In this document: positions 1 to 9,192 of the stretch, in pieces
How the letters are laid out: each line of letters begins with the position of its first letter
How positions within the stretch are numbered: position 1 is the stretch's first letter
Assembly (NCBI RefSeq): GCF_002899675.1
Contig: NZ_PKUU01000003.1
Location: 281,245 to 345,244 of the forward strand
Source of the DNA: Clostridium sp. chh4-2
GTDB lineage: Bacteria; Bacillota; Clostridia; Lachnospirales; Lachnospiraceae
Direction of reading: 5' to 3'
DNA: 64,000 nt
Notes under the pieces: generated by a model
Seen by the model: the letters and a program-made list of their open reading frames with translations, nothing else
What the model was told of the DNA's origin: nothing
Database searches by the model: none
Program-made: the position numbers and the translations under genes

Positions 1-1
1 A

Positions 2-1111
2 ATGAGCGTATTATTGGCATCAGCGATGGTGGCAACAATGCTGGCAGGCTGCAGCGGCAGTAAACCTGCTCCAACCACAGCGGCTCCAACAGAAGCTCCA
101 ACTACGGCAGCGGCAGCTGAAACAACCACAGCGGCAGAAGCGAAGACAGAAGCTGCTTCTACGGAAGCTGCATCCGAAGCAGAGACATTTGAGCCTGCAA
201 CACTCCGCGTGGCTTATATGCCGAATATGGGAAGCTGTTCTCTGGCAGTTACCGCACGCGAAAAAGGATATTTCGATGAGATGGGACTTACGGTAGAGAT
301 GGTTGAATTCCAGGGCGGCCCTGCTGAAATCGCAGCTATGGCTTCCGGTGACATCGATATCTCCCAGATCGGACATGGCGCTCATGCACTTTGTGCAGAG
401 GGTGAAGCAGTAATTTTCCAGATTGACTGTACCAGCCTTGCAGATGCAGTAATCGGAAACAAGGATAAAGGAATCAATTCCGTAGCAGATTTAAAGGGTA
501 AAAAAGTTGCAGCAACCAGCGGAACTTCCGCAGAGATCATCTTAAATCTGGCATTACAGAAAGAGGGCATAACAGCCGATGATCTTGAAATCGTAGAGAT
601 GGATGCCAATGGTATCGTATCCGCAATGGTAAGCGGCGCCGTAGACGCATGTGCAAGCTGGTCACCAGGAACAACCACAATCGCAGACGCTTTAGGCGAC
701 AAAGCGATCTGGCTGGCAACCAACCAGGATTTTGTTAACGAAGTTACGTTCCCATCCAGCTTTATCACAACTCAGAAATACGCAGACGCAAACCATGACC
801 TGTTAGTTCGTTTTTCACGCGCATTACAGAAAGCATCTGATTACAGAGCAGCCAACATCGATGAAGTTGCTAAGTTCGTTGCAAAACAGTGTGAAGTTGA
901 CGAAGCTACCATGCTGGCATGTACCGGAGAAGGAAACTGGCTTACCAGCGATTTCGTAGGAAAAGGTCTGGCAGACGGAACCGTTAAGAAATACTATGAG
1001 AACCAGCAGCAGGTATTCATTGACGGCGGAAGACTGACTGAAAAAGTGGATGTAGATAAATACGTTTTATTCGATATTATGCAGGAAGCATATGACGCAA
1101 ACAACAAATAA
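2..1111 (+). CDS. ABC transporter substrate-binding lipoprotein, NMT1/SsuA type (5' partial)
   Basis: Extracytoplasmic binding lipoprotein of the NMT1/THI5-SsuA-TauA superfamily, which feeds ABC importers for sulfonates, nitrate or thiamine precursors. A hydrophobic stretch ends in the lipobox LAGC (Cys17 of the visible reading frame), followed by a low-complexity Ala/Thr/Glu linker to about residue 65 and then the binding domain (starting near LRVAYMPNMGSCSLAVTARE). The visible Met lacks the positively charged n-region normal for a lipoprotein signal, so the true start is probably just upstream of the window. A strong terminator follows, so this is the last gene of its operon. The ligand cannot be read from the sequence. 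Confidence 0.85.
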   Translation: MSVLLASAMVATMLAGCSGSKPAPTTAAPTEAPTTAAAAETTTAAEAKTEAASTEAASEAETFEPATLRVAYMPNMGSCSLAVTAREKGYFDEMGLTVEMVEFQGGPAEIAAMASGDIDISQIGHGAHALCAEGEAVIFQIDCTSLADAVIGNKDKGINSVADLKGKKVAATSGTSAEIILNLALQKEGITADDLEIVEMDANGIVSAMVSGAVDACASWSPGTTTIADALGDKAIWLATNQDFVNEVTFPSSFITTQKYADANHDLLVRFSRALQKASDYRAANIDEVAKFVAKQCEVDEATMLACTGEGNWLTSDFVGKGLADGTVKKYYENQQQVFIDGGRLTEKVDVDKYVLFDIMQEAYDANNK

Positions 1112-1130
1112 AATTAAATTCTGAATGTTA

Positions 1131-1168
1131 AAATCCCGGAAGGAAACAGCTCCTTTCGGGATTTTTTT
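1131..1168 (+). terminator. Rho-independent terminator after the binding protein
   Basis: The stem AAATCCCG / CGGGATTT, with an inner AAGGA/TCCTT pairing, is followed by seven T. It sits 20 bases after the stop codon. It also separates the gene from the converging LacI gene. Confidence 0.85.
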
Positions 1169-1188
1169 GCTATACTCTTCATTCTGTT

Positions 1189-2175
1189 TTAAACGGAATC
1201 AATAGCTTTGAATTCACAATCCAGCAGAATCCTCTGAACAGGGCCAAGATCGCCCCGCAGACGGGACAACAGCCGTTCACAGGCCAGTTTGCCAAGTTCA
1301 TGGGTGGGGCATAAAACTTTAGAGACCCATTTAAAATAATTCTGGTCATTACGGGCTTCGCAAAAGGTAATAACATCGAAATCAGGAGGTATGGCAAAGG
1401 AGCCGGTGTCGGTATCCTGAAATGTATCCAGCAGCATGTTAAAGTTAGAGAAAAAAAATGCCCGGCAGCCCTTGTCAGTCATCTGTTTGGTGACCTGCCT
1501 GATATTATGTTCAGCCCTTGTAGTAGGAAGATAATAAGCGGAATCAAAATTCATCTGATTGACTTTTAAGGCATGCTGAAAGGAGATTTTTTGTTCCTGG
1601 GCAGAGCTCAGATAGGAGGGGCCGGTAAAAATCCCGATCTTTTCATGTCCTCTCTCTTTAAAATACCTGACCGCGTCCTGCATGGTGCGGTAAGTTGTGA
1701 AACCAACGCTGTCCACCGGCGAATCCGGGTAAGAACAGTTGGCGATGACGCAGGGAAAGTTAAGGGGCAGTTCTTTTTGAATTTTATAGGAACTGTCGCA
1801 CAGGCTGATCAGAATAATTCCATCCACAATACCGCTGCTCAGAGTATGAAGCGCATTCCGCTCGCTTTCCGGTTTAAATGACGTATTCAGAATCAGGAGC
1901 TGATATCCGTCTTCGGATAACCGGTTTTCGCAGGCGTCAATAATCTCGGAAGTGAATGCTCCAGCACAGCTGGGAGTGATCAGGCCGATCAGCCGGTTTT
2001 GACCGGATTTCAGCTTTTGGGCGGATACGTCGGGAGAGTAGTTGAGCTCATCGATGGCCTGTTCCACCTTTTTCCTCGTTTCCTCCTTTACATTGCGCGT
2101 ACCATTTATAACATAAGAGACGGTGGCTATGGAAACACCGGCCCGCCTGGCAACATCCTTCATCTTGACTTTCAT
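1189..2175 (-). CDS. LacI-family transcriptional regulator
   Basis: Sugar- or metabolite-responsive repressor, 328 aa, the usual LacI length. The N-terminal helix-turn-helix (KDVARRAGVSIATVSYVING) and hinge fill about residues 4-60, followed by a periplasmic-binding-protein-like effector domain. An AGGAATG ribosome site precedes the ATG. It is divergent from the CitMHS/esterase operon, and the shared intergenic region has two AAACGTTT palindromes. The simplest reading is that it represses that operon and itself. The effector is unknown; an ester-containing compound or organic acid imported by the neighbours is an inference. Confidence 0.92.
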   Translation of the reverse strand: MKVKMKDVARRAGVSIATVSYVINGTRNVKEETRKKVEQAIDELNYSPDVSAQKLKSGQNRLIGLITPSCAGAFTSEIIDACENRLSEDGYQLLILNTSFKPESERNALHTLSSGIVDGIILISLCDSSYKIQKELPLNFPCVIANCSYPDSPVDSVGFTTYRTMQDAVRYFKERGHEKIGIFTGPSYLSSAQEQKISFQHALKVNQMNFDSAYYLPTTRAEHNIRQVTKQMTDKGCRAFFFSNFNMLLDTFQDTDTGSFAIPPDFDVITFCEARNDQNYFKWVSKVLCPTHELGKLACERLLSRLRGDLGPVQRILLDCEFKAIDSV

Positions 2176-2252
2176 TCTGCATTCCTCCGGAAGTTAAAAA
2201 TTAATAATTTTATTATATACGTTATTAAAGGAATGATCAATCAGCAAAAGTG

Positions 2253-2264
2253 ATAAACGTTTAT
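2253..2264. promoter_or_regulatory. LacI-type operator, upstream copy
   Basis: ATAAACGTTTAT is a perfect 12 bp palindrome with the central CG typical of LacI-family sites. It lies in the intergenic region 77 bases upstream of the LacI start and may serve autoregulation. Confidence 0.6.
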
Positions 2265-2334
2265 ATTTATAACATTAAAAACAAATAAATAAATATACAC
2301 AATAGATAAAAAATATAATTTTAAAATATTATAA

Positions 2335-2384
2335 TTGACAAATATATCAATAAATTGTACATTATAATTATCTAAACGTTTAGA
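2335..2384 (+). promoter_or_regulatory. Promoter and LacI operator of the CitMHS-esterase operon
   Basis: A -35 box TTGACA (2335-2340) is followed after 17 bases by TACATT (2358-2363); TATAAT at 2363-2368 overlaps it, so the exact -10 is open. The perfect palindrome TCTAAACGTTTAGA (2371-2384) lies at or just past the start of transcription, where a bound LacI protein would block initiation. Confidence 0.65.
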
Positions 2385-2407
2385 AAATAAAAAAGGGGGA
2401 TTGAGAG

Positions 2408-3709
2408 ATGTCATTTAATATTATTATCACACTTCTCATGTTTTTGCTAATTATCGTTTTACTGTTAAAAGGAGTCAGCAGTCCCGGCATTATCTTTACA
2501 GGAGTTCCGATTATTGCGGCTCTTCTGATGGGATTTTCGCCTAAAGAAATTAACGGATTCATCGGCAGCGGACTGCAGTCCATCTCGGGAACCATTTTTT
2601 TGATGGTGTTTGCAGTGATGTTTTTTGGAATGCTGCATGATGCGGGCGTGTTTAAAAGCCTGATCCGGTTTGTGACAAAATTCTTAAAAAATAGTGTGCC
2701 AAGTACGATTTTTACAGCTCAGATTATTTCTATGCTGACACAGCTGGATAGTTCGGGAGCTACCACGGCTCTTTGCACCATTCCCAGTATGCGCCCTATT
2801 TTTGAACGGCAGCATATTCGGGTGGAGGCTTTGCTGCTGGTAGAATCACTGGGTTCCGGCGTTTTGCTTTTGCTTCCCTATATGCCCGGCTTTGTAGAAG
2901 GCACAGCATATGTTAATTTAGATGTTTATGAAGCTTATAATTATATGAAACCAGTGTTGATTTTCGCGATCATCGCATTTTTACTCATGTGTATACCGAT
3001 TTCTATTGTTGAAAAACGCCATGGAGCAGGTATGACAGAGGCAGAATTTCAGTCGATTAAGGCAGAGTTAAATAAGGAAGTTGAATTTCCTTTTGGTAAA
3101 AATATAGCTGTTTTCGACGGTATTTTTACATTGATTTTAATCGCCCTCATTTTAGCAGGAATTCTTCCTACAAATATGGCCTTTGGAATCGGCTTTGTTA
3201 TTCTGCTGTTTGTGAATTATCCTAAGGCAAAAGATCAGGGGGAATACATAAAGAGGAATGCTCCTGTAGCATTTAATATGGCCTTTACCATGTTAGGGGT
3301 GGGAGTTTTGGTTGGAGTTAATTCCGCCACAGGCGCCATGAATGATCTGGCTAACCTGATCGTCAATAATCTTCCAAACGGATCGATTGGCTGGGTACTT
3401 CCGATTTACTGTATTTTTGCCCTTCCGTTCACCATGATATTTGGAAATGCACAAGGTTCTGTTATTGTTCCGGCCTTGGTGGCTGTATTAGCCAATACAG
3501 GTCTGTCAGCCGTACAGGTTATGCCGGTAACATGGGCAGCAGGCATGGTTGCGGCCAACCTGTCTCTGTTTAATGCAAGTCCATATCTGGCTTTGGGACT
3601 GGCCGGAGTTGAGATGAAAGACCATTTAAAATACTCCTTTTTCCCTGCGTGGGGATTTTCAATTTTAATTGTAATTTTTATGATGGTTTCGGGTATTTTG
3701 CCGCTATAG
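2408..3709 (+). CDS. CitMHS-like secondary transporter (ion transporter superfamily)
   Basis: Integral membrane carrier, 433 aa, with about 11-12 hydrophobic segments throughout. It resembles the CitMHS citrate-metal:H+ symporter group in length and layout, including an N-terminal three-helix start and a central hydrophilic loop around residues 200-235 before the second helical half. It likely imports a di- or tricarboxylate or another organic anion. GGGGGA lies 7 bases before the ATG. It is the first gene of a three-gene operon with two hydrolases, so the cargo may be released from, or be, an ester; this is inference. Confidence 0.72.
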   Translation: MSFNIIITLLMFLLIIVLLLKGVSSPGIIFTGVPIIAALLMGFSPKEINGFIGSGLQSISGTIFLMVFAVMFFGMLHDAGVFKSLIRFVTKFLKNSVPSTIFTAQIISMLTQLDSSGATTALCTIPSMRPIFERQHIRVEALLLVESLGSGVLLLLPYMPGFVEGTAYVNLDVYEAYNYMKPVLIFAIIAFLLMCIPISIVEKRHGAGMTEAEFQSIKAELNKEVEFPFGKNIAVFDGIFTLILIALILAGILPTNMAFGIGFVILLFVNYPKAKDQGEYIKRNAPVAFNMAFTMLGVGVLVGVNSATGAMNDLANLIVNNLPNGSIGWVLPIYCIFALPFTMIFGNAQGSVIVPALVAVLANTGLSAVQVMPVTWAAGMVAANLSLFNASPYLALGLAGVEMKDHLKYSFFPAWGFSILIVIFMMVSGILPL

Positions 3710-3733
3710 AATGAAACAAGAAAGAAGAATAAT

Positions 3734-5260
3734 ATGGATGAACAGAATAAAATTTTGAAAATATCATGCGGCGCAGGAACAATATTGGGAAAAAAACTCT
3801 GTTCCGGAGTGGCCTGCTTTAAAGGAATCCCATATGCCTGTCCCCCGGTTAATGATCTCCGCTGGAAGCCGCCGGTTCCGCTGCAGCACAAATTAAACGA
3901 TTTTCCTGCTTACCAGTTCGGCGCAATTCCGTGCCAAACTGAAAATATGGTATACGATCCCATGAATTTTGAAACGTATGAGCTTTCGAAGAACATGTCG
4001 GAAGACTGCCTGACCTTAAACATATGGGAAATGGATAATGGGATTAAGAATAAACCGGTGCTGTTCTGGATTTATGGCGGGGCTTTTGTTCAAGGCTTTG
4101 GAAGCAGCCCGTTGTTCGATGGAGAGGATCTGGCTGCAAGCGAAGACATTATTTTAGTGACCATAAATCACAGGGAAGGACTTTTGGCGACCCTAAACTT
4201 ATCCTCCTTGGATCCGTCCGGGGAATATCGCTGCAGCAATAATCTGTATTTACTGGATCAGATACAGGCTCTTAAATGGTGCTATGAGAATATCGAAGCT
4301 TTTGGTGGAGATAAAGATAATATTACCATTTACGGGCATTCTTCAGGATCGAATTCAGTGACCCACCTTTTGCTCTTTGAAGAAGCCAGAAAGTATTTTT
4401 CCAAAGCAATCTGCCAGAGCTCATTTTTTACAGGCTGCGGCCACACGCCGTTTGAGTGGAGCGGGATCATCGGGCGGAAAGTGATTGAGCTTTTGGGCGC
4501 AAAGAGTATGGATGAGATGAAGCGGATTCCGGTATCTGAAATTCTGAAAGCCCAGCAGAAGCTGTTTACCATACCGTTTGAGGGCTTTACCGGCAAGCTG
4601 TTCTCACCGGTAACCGATGGAATAACCATACCTATGAATCCGATGCAGGAAATTTTGAATGGGAAATTAGCGGATAAACCGGTGATGTTCGGTTACAGCG
4701 ACGGAGAGTACGACCAGATGTTTATGAGAGAACCGGATGAAGAGGTGATGCTCCAAAACATTCTATCCAGGATTCCAAAAGAATTTTCCATAACGGATGA
4801 AATCATAAAAGGCTTTGTGAAAAATATGCCGGAACGGACCAAAAAACAGGCATATCTGGATCTTTACAATGAAATATTTATGCATTCGGCAATGCTTTTT
4901 ATGGCCGATGCATTTGTAAAAGGCGGCGGGACCTGCTATATGTACTGCTTTAAATGGTGGGAGGACCAGTATAAAAGACGGGCCCCTCATGGAGCGCCAA
5001 ACGCCTTTGTTTTCGGAAACAGCCTGATCCCTCCGAATGCGCCGCCCCAGCTAAAAAGGCAGATTCAGAGAACCTGGAAACAATTTATGGAGACTGGAAG
5101 TCCTCAGAATGATTTGATCTGTGAATGGAATCCATATACTAAAGAAGATCCCTGCTGCATGATGATTGACAGAGATTGGCATAGGGAAACGGACTGGAAG
5201 AAAGCAGATTTTGAGCTGGTTGCCCCATTTTTCCAGGAATATGAGGAATTAAATACATGA
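3734..5260 (+). CDS. Type B carboxylesterase (para-nitrobenzyl esterase family)
   Basis: Alpha/beta-hydrolase of the carboxylesterase type B family, 508 aa (family about 490-550). Seen: the N-terminal family start with FKGIPYACPP, the paired SEDCLTLNIW and oxyanion-hole FWIYGGAFVQG motifs, and the nucleophile elbow GHSSG with Ser203. There is no signal peptide, so it acts in the cytoplasm on an imported or internal ester. It begins 24 bases after the carrier gene with only a weak purine-rich ribosome site (AAGAAAGAAG). It is followed by a second, unrelated hydrolase in the same operon. The substrate is unknown. Confidence 0.9.
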   Translation: MDEQNKILKISCGAGTILGKKLCSGVACFKGIPYACPPVNDLRWKPPVPLQHKLNDFPAYQFGAIPCQTENMVYDPMNFETYELSKNMSEDCLTLNIWEMDNGIKNKPVLFWIYGGAFVQGFGSSPLFDGEDLAASEDIILVTINHREGLLATLNLSSLDPSGEYRCSNNLYLLDQIQALKWCYENIEAFGGDKDNITIYGHSSGSNSVTHLLLFEEARKYFSKAICQSSFFTGCGHTPFEWSGIIGRKVIELLGAKSMDEMKRIPVSEILKAQQKLFTIPFEGFTGKLFSPVTDGITIPMNPMQEILNGKLADKPVMFGYSDGEYDQMFMREPDEEVMLQNILSRIPKEFSITDEIIKGFVKNMPERTKKQAYLDLYNEIFMHSAMLFMADAFVKGGGTCYMYCFKWWEDQYKRRAPHGAPNAFVFGNSLIPPNAPPQLKRQIQRTWKQFMETGSPQNDLICEWNPYTKEDPCCMMIDRDWHRETDWKKADFELVAPFFQEYEELNT

Positions 5261-5294
5261 GCGGTTGCGGCGATTGGAAAGAAGGGAGGTTTTC

Positions 5295-7124
5295 GTGAAG
5301 ATGAAACAAATCAATTCAGCAGATATTCAGGCCAAACGGTATGACGGGTATCTGCGCAGACACATTTACGTCCCGGTCAGAGACGGCGTGCGGCTTTCTG
5401 TTGTAATCTACATACCGTCCCAAAATGGAATCTGTGAACAGGAACCGCTTCCGGTGGTTATGCAGTATACCCCATATGATCATCTGGTCTATGAGAAGGA
5501 TGCCCAAGGAAATAAATGCATTGCCGCCAATGATGGTCTCAAAATTTGCAGTCTGATCCCGTACGGTTATGTGGTGGTATTCGCCCATGTCAGGGGCTGC
5601 GGCGCTTCGTTCGGTGTGAGAAAAGTAGTGTGTTCACGACAGGAAGCCGAAGACGGAGCCTGGCTGGTGGAATGGCTGGCAAAACAAAAATTCTGTAACG
5701 GTAAGGTTATGACAGCCGGACAGTCATATAATGGCCAGACCCAGCTGGAAATTTTATCGCAGAAGCCGGAGCATTTAATTGCCGCTTACATCGGAAAGAC
5801 TGATTTTAACCGGTATGACGGATGGGTACGCAACGGCATTCCCAGGGCATTTGGCAGCAAACCGGATATCGATTGGGGCGAAAACCCAAAAGAGATAGAG
5901 ACAACGATAACGAATGTGGTGGAAGATACGGTCCCGGTGGATGGCGACGAAGACAAGGTGCTTTTAAGACAGGCAGTTTCAGAGCATGTGGAAAATGGAC
6001 TTCAGATCCCGGCGCTTAGGGATTTAAACTGGAGAGACAGTTATTCAGAGGACTGTAAGGGAAACTTATGGGAGGTTTTAAGCGCCAGCACGTATCTGGA
6101 TGCGATTAATGAATCGAGAGCGGCGGTCTATCTGGACGGCGGCGTGATTGATGTATTTAAACGGGATACGATCATGCTCTATGAGAACCTGACTCTTAAA
6201 AGAAAGCTGATTATCGGCCCATGGGACCACGTAGGCCCCAAAACGACGCCGGAGCCCTGGACCGAGATTCTGAGATGGGGCGACTATTGGCTTAAAGGAA
6301 TCGACAATGGCATCATGGATGAAAAGCCCATAACGCTGAGAGTGATGGAATACAATTTTGAAAATAAAACATATCAGGGAGAAAACACCGGATATTACCG
6401 CCGGGAAGACAGCTGGCCCCTGATGGAAGGAAGAAGAGACAGCTTTTACCTTTCCAAGGACGTTTCCACAGATCTCAGTATGGAAAACTATTATCTTCTC
6501 GGCTCCGAAGCTCCTCCGATCGGAGAAATTTCATACCGTTCCGTATACGGAATCAGCTCCGGAGTGGAAAGCTGGTGTTTGAACAGCCAGGACGGAATGG
6601 GCGCAGAGCAGAAAGGGCTGAATTTTCTCAGCTGCCCGTTTGAAAAAGACGAGGAATACATCGGCCACCCGTTTGCCTATCTAAACTTTATATTAGAAGA
6701 CACCGGCACAATGCCAAAACCATATGATCTTGATTTTTTTATAATGCTTTCCGATTACGACAGCAGAACAGGAGACAGTTTCCAGTTCGGCAATGGCTGG
6801 CTCCGCTCCTCATTACGCCGGGAATCCCCCAACTGCCCCTATAATTTCCTGGGACTCCCCTGGCATGAAAACAAGTTAAACAGCAACGAATACCTGATAC
6901 CAGGCCAGGAATACCATCTCTGTATCGATCTGGTACCCGTATTTTACCGAATAAAAAAAGGTCACCGCTTAATGGTAACCATTACCAATTCCCTGGACCG
7001 CACCTATTATTATGGAAGAAACGTATACGAAAAAGATAAGGATTGCGTTCCTCCCCAAATCCGCTTAAAGATCGGAGGAGAAAATCCTTCCAGGATCATC
7101 CTTCCGAATATCTACGAAAAATAA
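5295..7124 (+). CDS. CocE/NonD family hydrolase (X-Pro dipeptidyl-peptidase-like)
   Basis: Serine hydrolase of the CocE/NonD (S15) family, about 609 aa. The alpha/beta-hydrolase part carries the nucleophile motif GQSYNG (Ser144), preceded by VRDGVRLSVVIYIP. The C-terminal half is the jelly-roll lectin-like domain usual in the family, ending near LMVTITNSLDRTYYYG. Members cleave esters (cocaine esterase, acylase types) or X-Pro peptides. AGGGAGG lies 5 bases before GTG 5295; ATG 5301 is the alternative start, while the TTG further upstream has no good ribosome site. It follows the carboxylesterase closely and is probably co-transcribed with it. Confidence 0.85.
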   Translation: MKMKQINSADIQAKRYDGYLRRHIYVPVRDGVRLSVVIYIPSQNGICEQEPLPVVMQYTPYDHLVYEKDAQGNKCIAANDGLKICSLIPYGYVVVFAHVRGCGASFGVRKVVCSRQEAEDGAWLVEWLAKQKFCNGKVMTAGQSYNGQTQLEILSQKPEHLIAAYIGKTDFNRYDGWVRNGIPRAFGSKPDIDWGENPKEIETTITNVVEDTVPVDGDEDKVLLRQAVSEHVENGLQIPALRDLNWRDSYSEDCKGNLWEVLSASTYLDAINESRAAVYLDGGVIDVFKRDTIMLYENLTLKRKLIIGPWDHVGPKTTPEPWTEILRWGDYWLKGIDNGIMDEKPITLRVMEYNFENKTYQGENTGYYRREDSWPLMEGRRDSFYLSKDVSTDLSMENYYLLGSEAPPIGEISYRSVYGISSGVESWCLNSQDGMGAEQKGLNFLSCPFEKDEEYIGHPFAYLNFILEDTGTMPKPYDLDFFIMLSDYDSRTGDSFQFGNGWLRSSLRRESPNCPYNFLGLPWHENKLNSNEYLIPGQEYHLCIDLVPVFYRIKKGHRLMVTITNSLDRTYYYGRNVYEKDKDCVPPQIRLKIGGENPSRIILPNIYEK

Positions 7125-7148
7125 TCTGAGGGTATGCACAAAAATTTT

Positions 7149-7200
7149 TTTACACGGATCGTGAAGGCATTTTCGAAAAAGCCTTCAGGGGTGATGTAAA
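7149..7200. repeat. Short palindromic repeat (SP family), copy 1
   Basis: GTGAAGGCATTTTC pairs with the following GAAAAAGCCTTCA arm, enclosed by outer TTTACA...TGTAAA arms, about 52 bp in all. It directly abuts the AGCTAGCC side of the long hairpin element at 7198. Same family as 26541, 32466, 47481, 50103 and 63608. Confidence 0.85.
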
Positions 7201-7549
7201 TCTTTTTATCCTCAGCTAGCCAGTCAACAGCAGGAAAGAAGGGGGAAGCTGGGCGGGCGGCGAAAGTAATTAGAAAAATGGGATCGTATGGAACCCCTTA
7301 GTTGTACTTAGATCCGCAAGGGCAAAAAGAGGCGGGTACAAACTGAATTCCGAATCAGTTTGTAAAGCGCCCCTTGAGCAGTGAAGTCATCAGGAGTTCA
7401 CTGCGAATGGGCGCTGCCCCGCCTCTTTTTGCCCTTGCGGGTCTTAGTACATCTTAGGGGCGAATGGCGAATCCCATTTTTCTAATTACTTTCGCCGCCC
7501 GCCCAGCTTCCCCCTTCTTTCCTGCGTTTCCCCAGCCAACAAAAGATTT
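7198..7549 (-). repeat. Long palindromic element (LP family), copy A
   Basis: A 352 bp element bounded by the inverted ends AAATCTTT and AAAGATTT. Inside, 7231-7524 forms a nearly continuous stem: the arms run from CAGGAAAGAAGGGGGAAGC to its complement ending at 7524. Near the tip are two hairpins, ACAAACTGA/TCAGTTTGT (7338-7363) and GCGCC...GGGCGC with GCAGTGAA/TTCACTGC (7366-7414). It is assigned to the minus strand because its inner hairpins run in the opposite order to copies B and C. No reading frame of note. It fills the gap between the CocE hydrolase and the histidine kinase. Confidence 0.9.
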
Positions 7550-7632
7550 CCATCCCCCCGCCATTCTTGTAAAGTGGAGGAAATTATGCTAAGATTCTGA
7601 TAGTGGCATAACAGAAGCGGGGTTAGAAGGAC

Positions 7633-9141
7633 ATGCTGTTTATCGTATTACTCTTTTTAGCAATTTCATCCATCGCCCTGTTTTTCTTAAAGAGAGACAG
7701 GCAGACCTTATACATGCTGGGACTTTGTTTCAGCTTTATTTTCATGTTTATAGGAATCACCATCTATCTGGCTAAAACCGGAGGTCTTTCCCCGGCCCAA
7801 AAGCTTTTTCTCTTTTTCGATACCAGGATTCAGAGAAAGCTGTCTTATCTGATCTTTCCTTTGAGGCAGCTGGGATATATGATCGCCATTGGGCGGTATC
7901 TGTTTCCTGCGTTCCTTCTTTTAATCGCGATTAATTACAGTATGATCCCCTGGGTGCTCAGGTATAAGAAGAGAAGCTGGCTGGTATTTGTCATGCCGGT
8001 AATCAGCCTTGGCGTCTATTACCCCGAAATTTTCTTTAAACTGGTGAGAAGCCGGTTTACCCTACAGTTGTTTTTGATGAAGGCCATGGTGAGCTGGATT
8101 TATATCTATCTGATTGCAGCTGTATTTTTGCTGATCTGGGAATACCGGGGAACCACTATGCCCTATTCCAAGAAGCAGTTTCGCTATATAACCGTGTTCC
8201 TGTTGAGTGTGACGGCTCAATATGCCGTTTACTGTACCCAAGATCCGATTCAGGTCTATCAGATGTATTCCAGCGAATATATGCGCTTTAACGGCAGGCT
8301 GTATACCAATCCCATGATGAGCATAAACGGGTGGTTTCTCTTCACCCTGATGACCATGTTTTTTGTGGTTTTGGGATTCTGGAATCTGAAAAATTATACG
8401 ATGATAGATCATGAGGAGAGCGCCGATGAAGTTAGAATCCAGAGGAAATTCGACACGGCCAGCATGGGGGTATCGGTTTTTGTCCACAGCATAAAAAACC
8501 AGCTGCTTTCCAACCGGGTATTGTGTAAAAAACTGCGCAGGGAGCTGGCACAGGAAACGCCCGATTTAGTGAAGCTGACAGAATATGCGGATATGCTGGA
8601 AGAGGTAAATGAAAGCATGCTGGGCAGGATGGAAGAACTCTATAAGAGCATCAAATCCAATTCCATTTCTCTGTCTCCGGTAAAGGCGGACAAAGTGGTG
8701 GAAGCCACGTTAAAGCTGTTTCATAAAAAATATCCGGAAACTACGGTGGATATCATAAATGTTACGGAAGAGTCAGTGCTGGCGGATGTCCAGCATTTGA
8801 GCGAGGCTCTTTATAACCTGCTTACCAATGCCCATGAGGCATTTATGGCGTGCGGCAAGGAAGAGGAGCGTTTAAAGCTGATCATACACAGTGAACGGCT
8901 TTACATCGGTTTTGAAGTAAATGATAATGGAATGGGGATTTCCAAGCAGGATCAGCGAAAGATTTTCGATCCGTTTTATACCAGCAAGAATACAAATTTC
9001 AACTGGGGAATGGGTCTTTATTATGTAAGAAAGATTGTAAAAAGCCATTTGGGAATATTGAGATTGGAAAGCAAGGTGGGGGAAGGAACCAGTTTCTTTG
9101 TGATGATTCCCCGCTATGAGCCGAGGGGAAATGGCTCGTAA
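7633..9141 (+). CDS. Membrane sensor histidine kinase
   Basis: Two-component sensor, 502 aa. The first about 240 residues hold roughly seven hydrophobic segments, a sensor region embedded in the membrane and not assigned to a named domain. A probable phosphoacceptor His lies in FVHSIKNQLL. The HATPase_c domain shows the N box (ALYNLLTNAHEAF), the G1 box (VNDNGMGI), the F box (IFDPFYTSK) and the G2 box (NWGMGLYYVRK). It is paired with the response regulator 51 bases downstream. The stimulus is unknown. LP copy A lies immediately upstream. Confidence 0.9.
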   Translation: MLFIVLLFLAISSIALFFLKRDRQTLYMLGLCFSFIFMFIGITIYLAKTGGLSPAQKLFLFFDTRIQRKLSYLIFPLRQLGYMIAIGRYLFPAFLLLIAINYSMIPWVLRYKKRSWLVFVMPVISLGVYYPEIFFKLVRSRFTLQLFLMKAMVSWIYIYLIAAVFLLIWEYRGTTMPYSKKQFRYITVFLLSVTAQYAVYCTQDPIQVYQMYSSEYMRFNGRLYTNPMMSINGWFLFTLMTMFFVVLGFWNLKNYTMIDHEESADEVRIQRKFDTASMGVSVFVHSIKNQLLSNRVLCKKLRRELAQETPDLVKLTEYADMLEEVNESMLGRMEELYKSIKSNSISLSPVKADKVVEATLKLFHKKYPETTVDIINVTEESVLADVQHLSEALYNLLTNAHEAFMACGKEEERLKLIIHSERLYIGFEVNDNGMGISKQDQRKIFDPFYTSKNTNFNWGMGLYYVRKIVKSHLGILRLESKVGEGTSFFVMIPRYEPRGNGS

Positions 9142-9192
9142 AGCTAAAATCAACGGTTTACAAGGAGAAACAGGAAGGTAAGGAAGAAGGAT

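Noticed and set aside
7231..7524. LP copy A considered as a pair of oversized rho-independent terminators
   Set aside because: The stem is nearly 300 bp with conserved inner hairpins and repeated elsewhere; no T run follows the outer stem.
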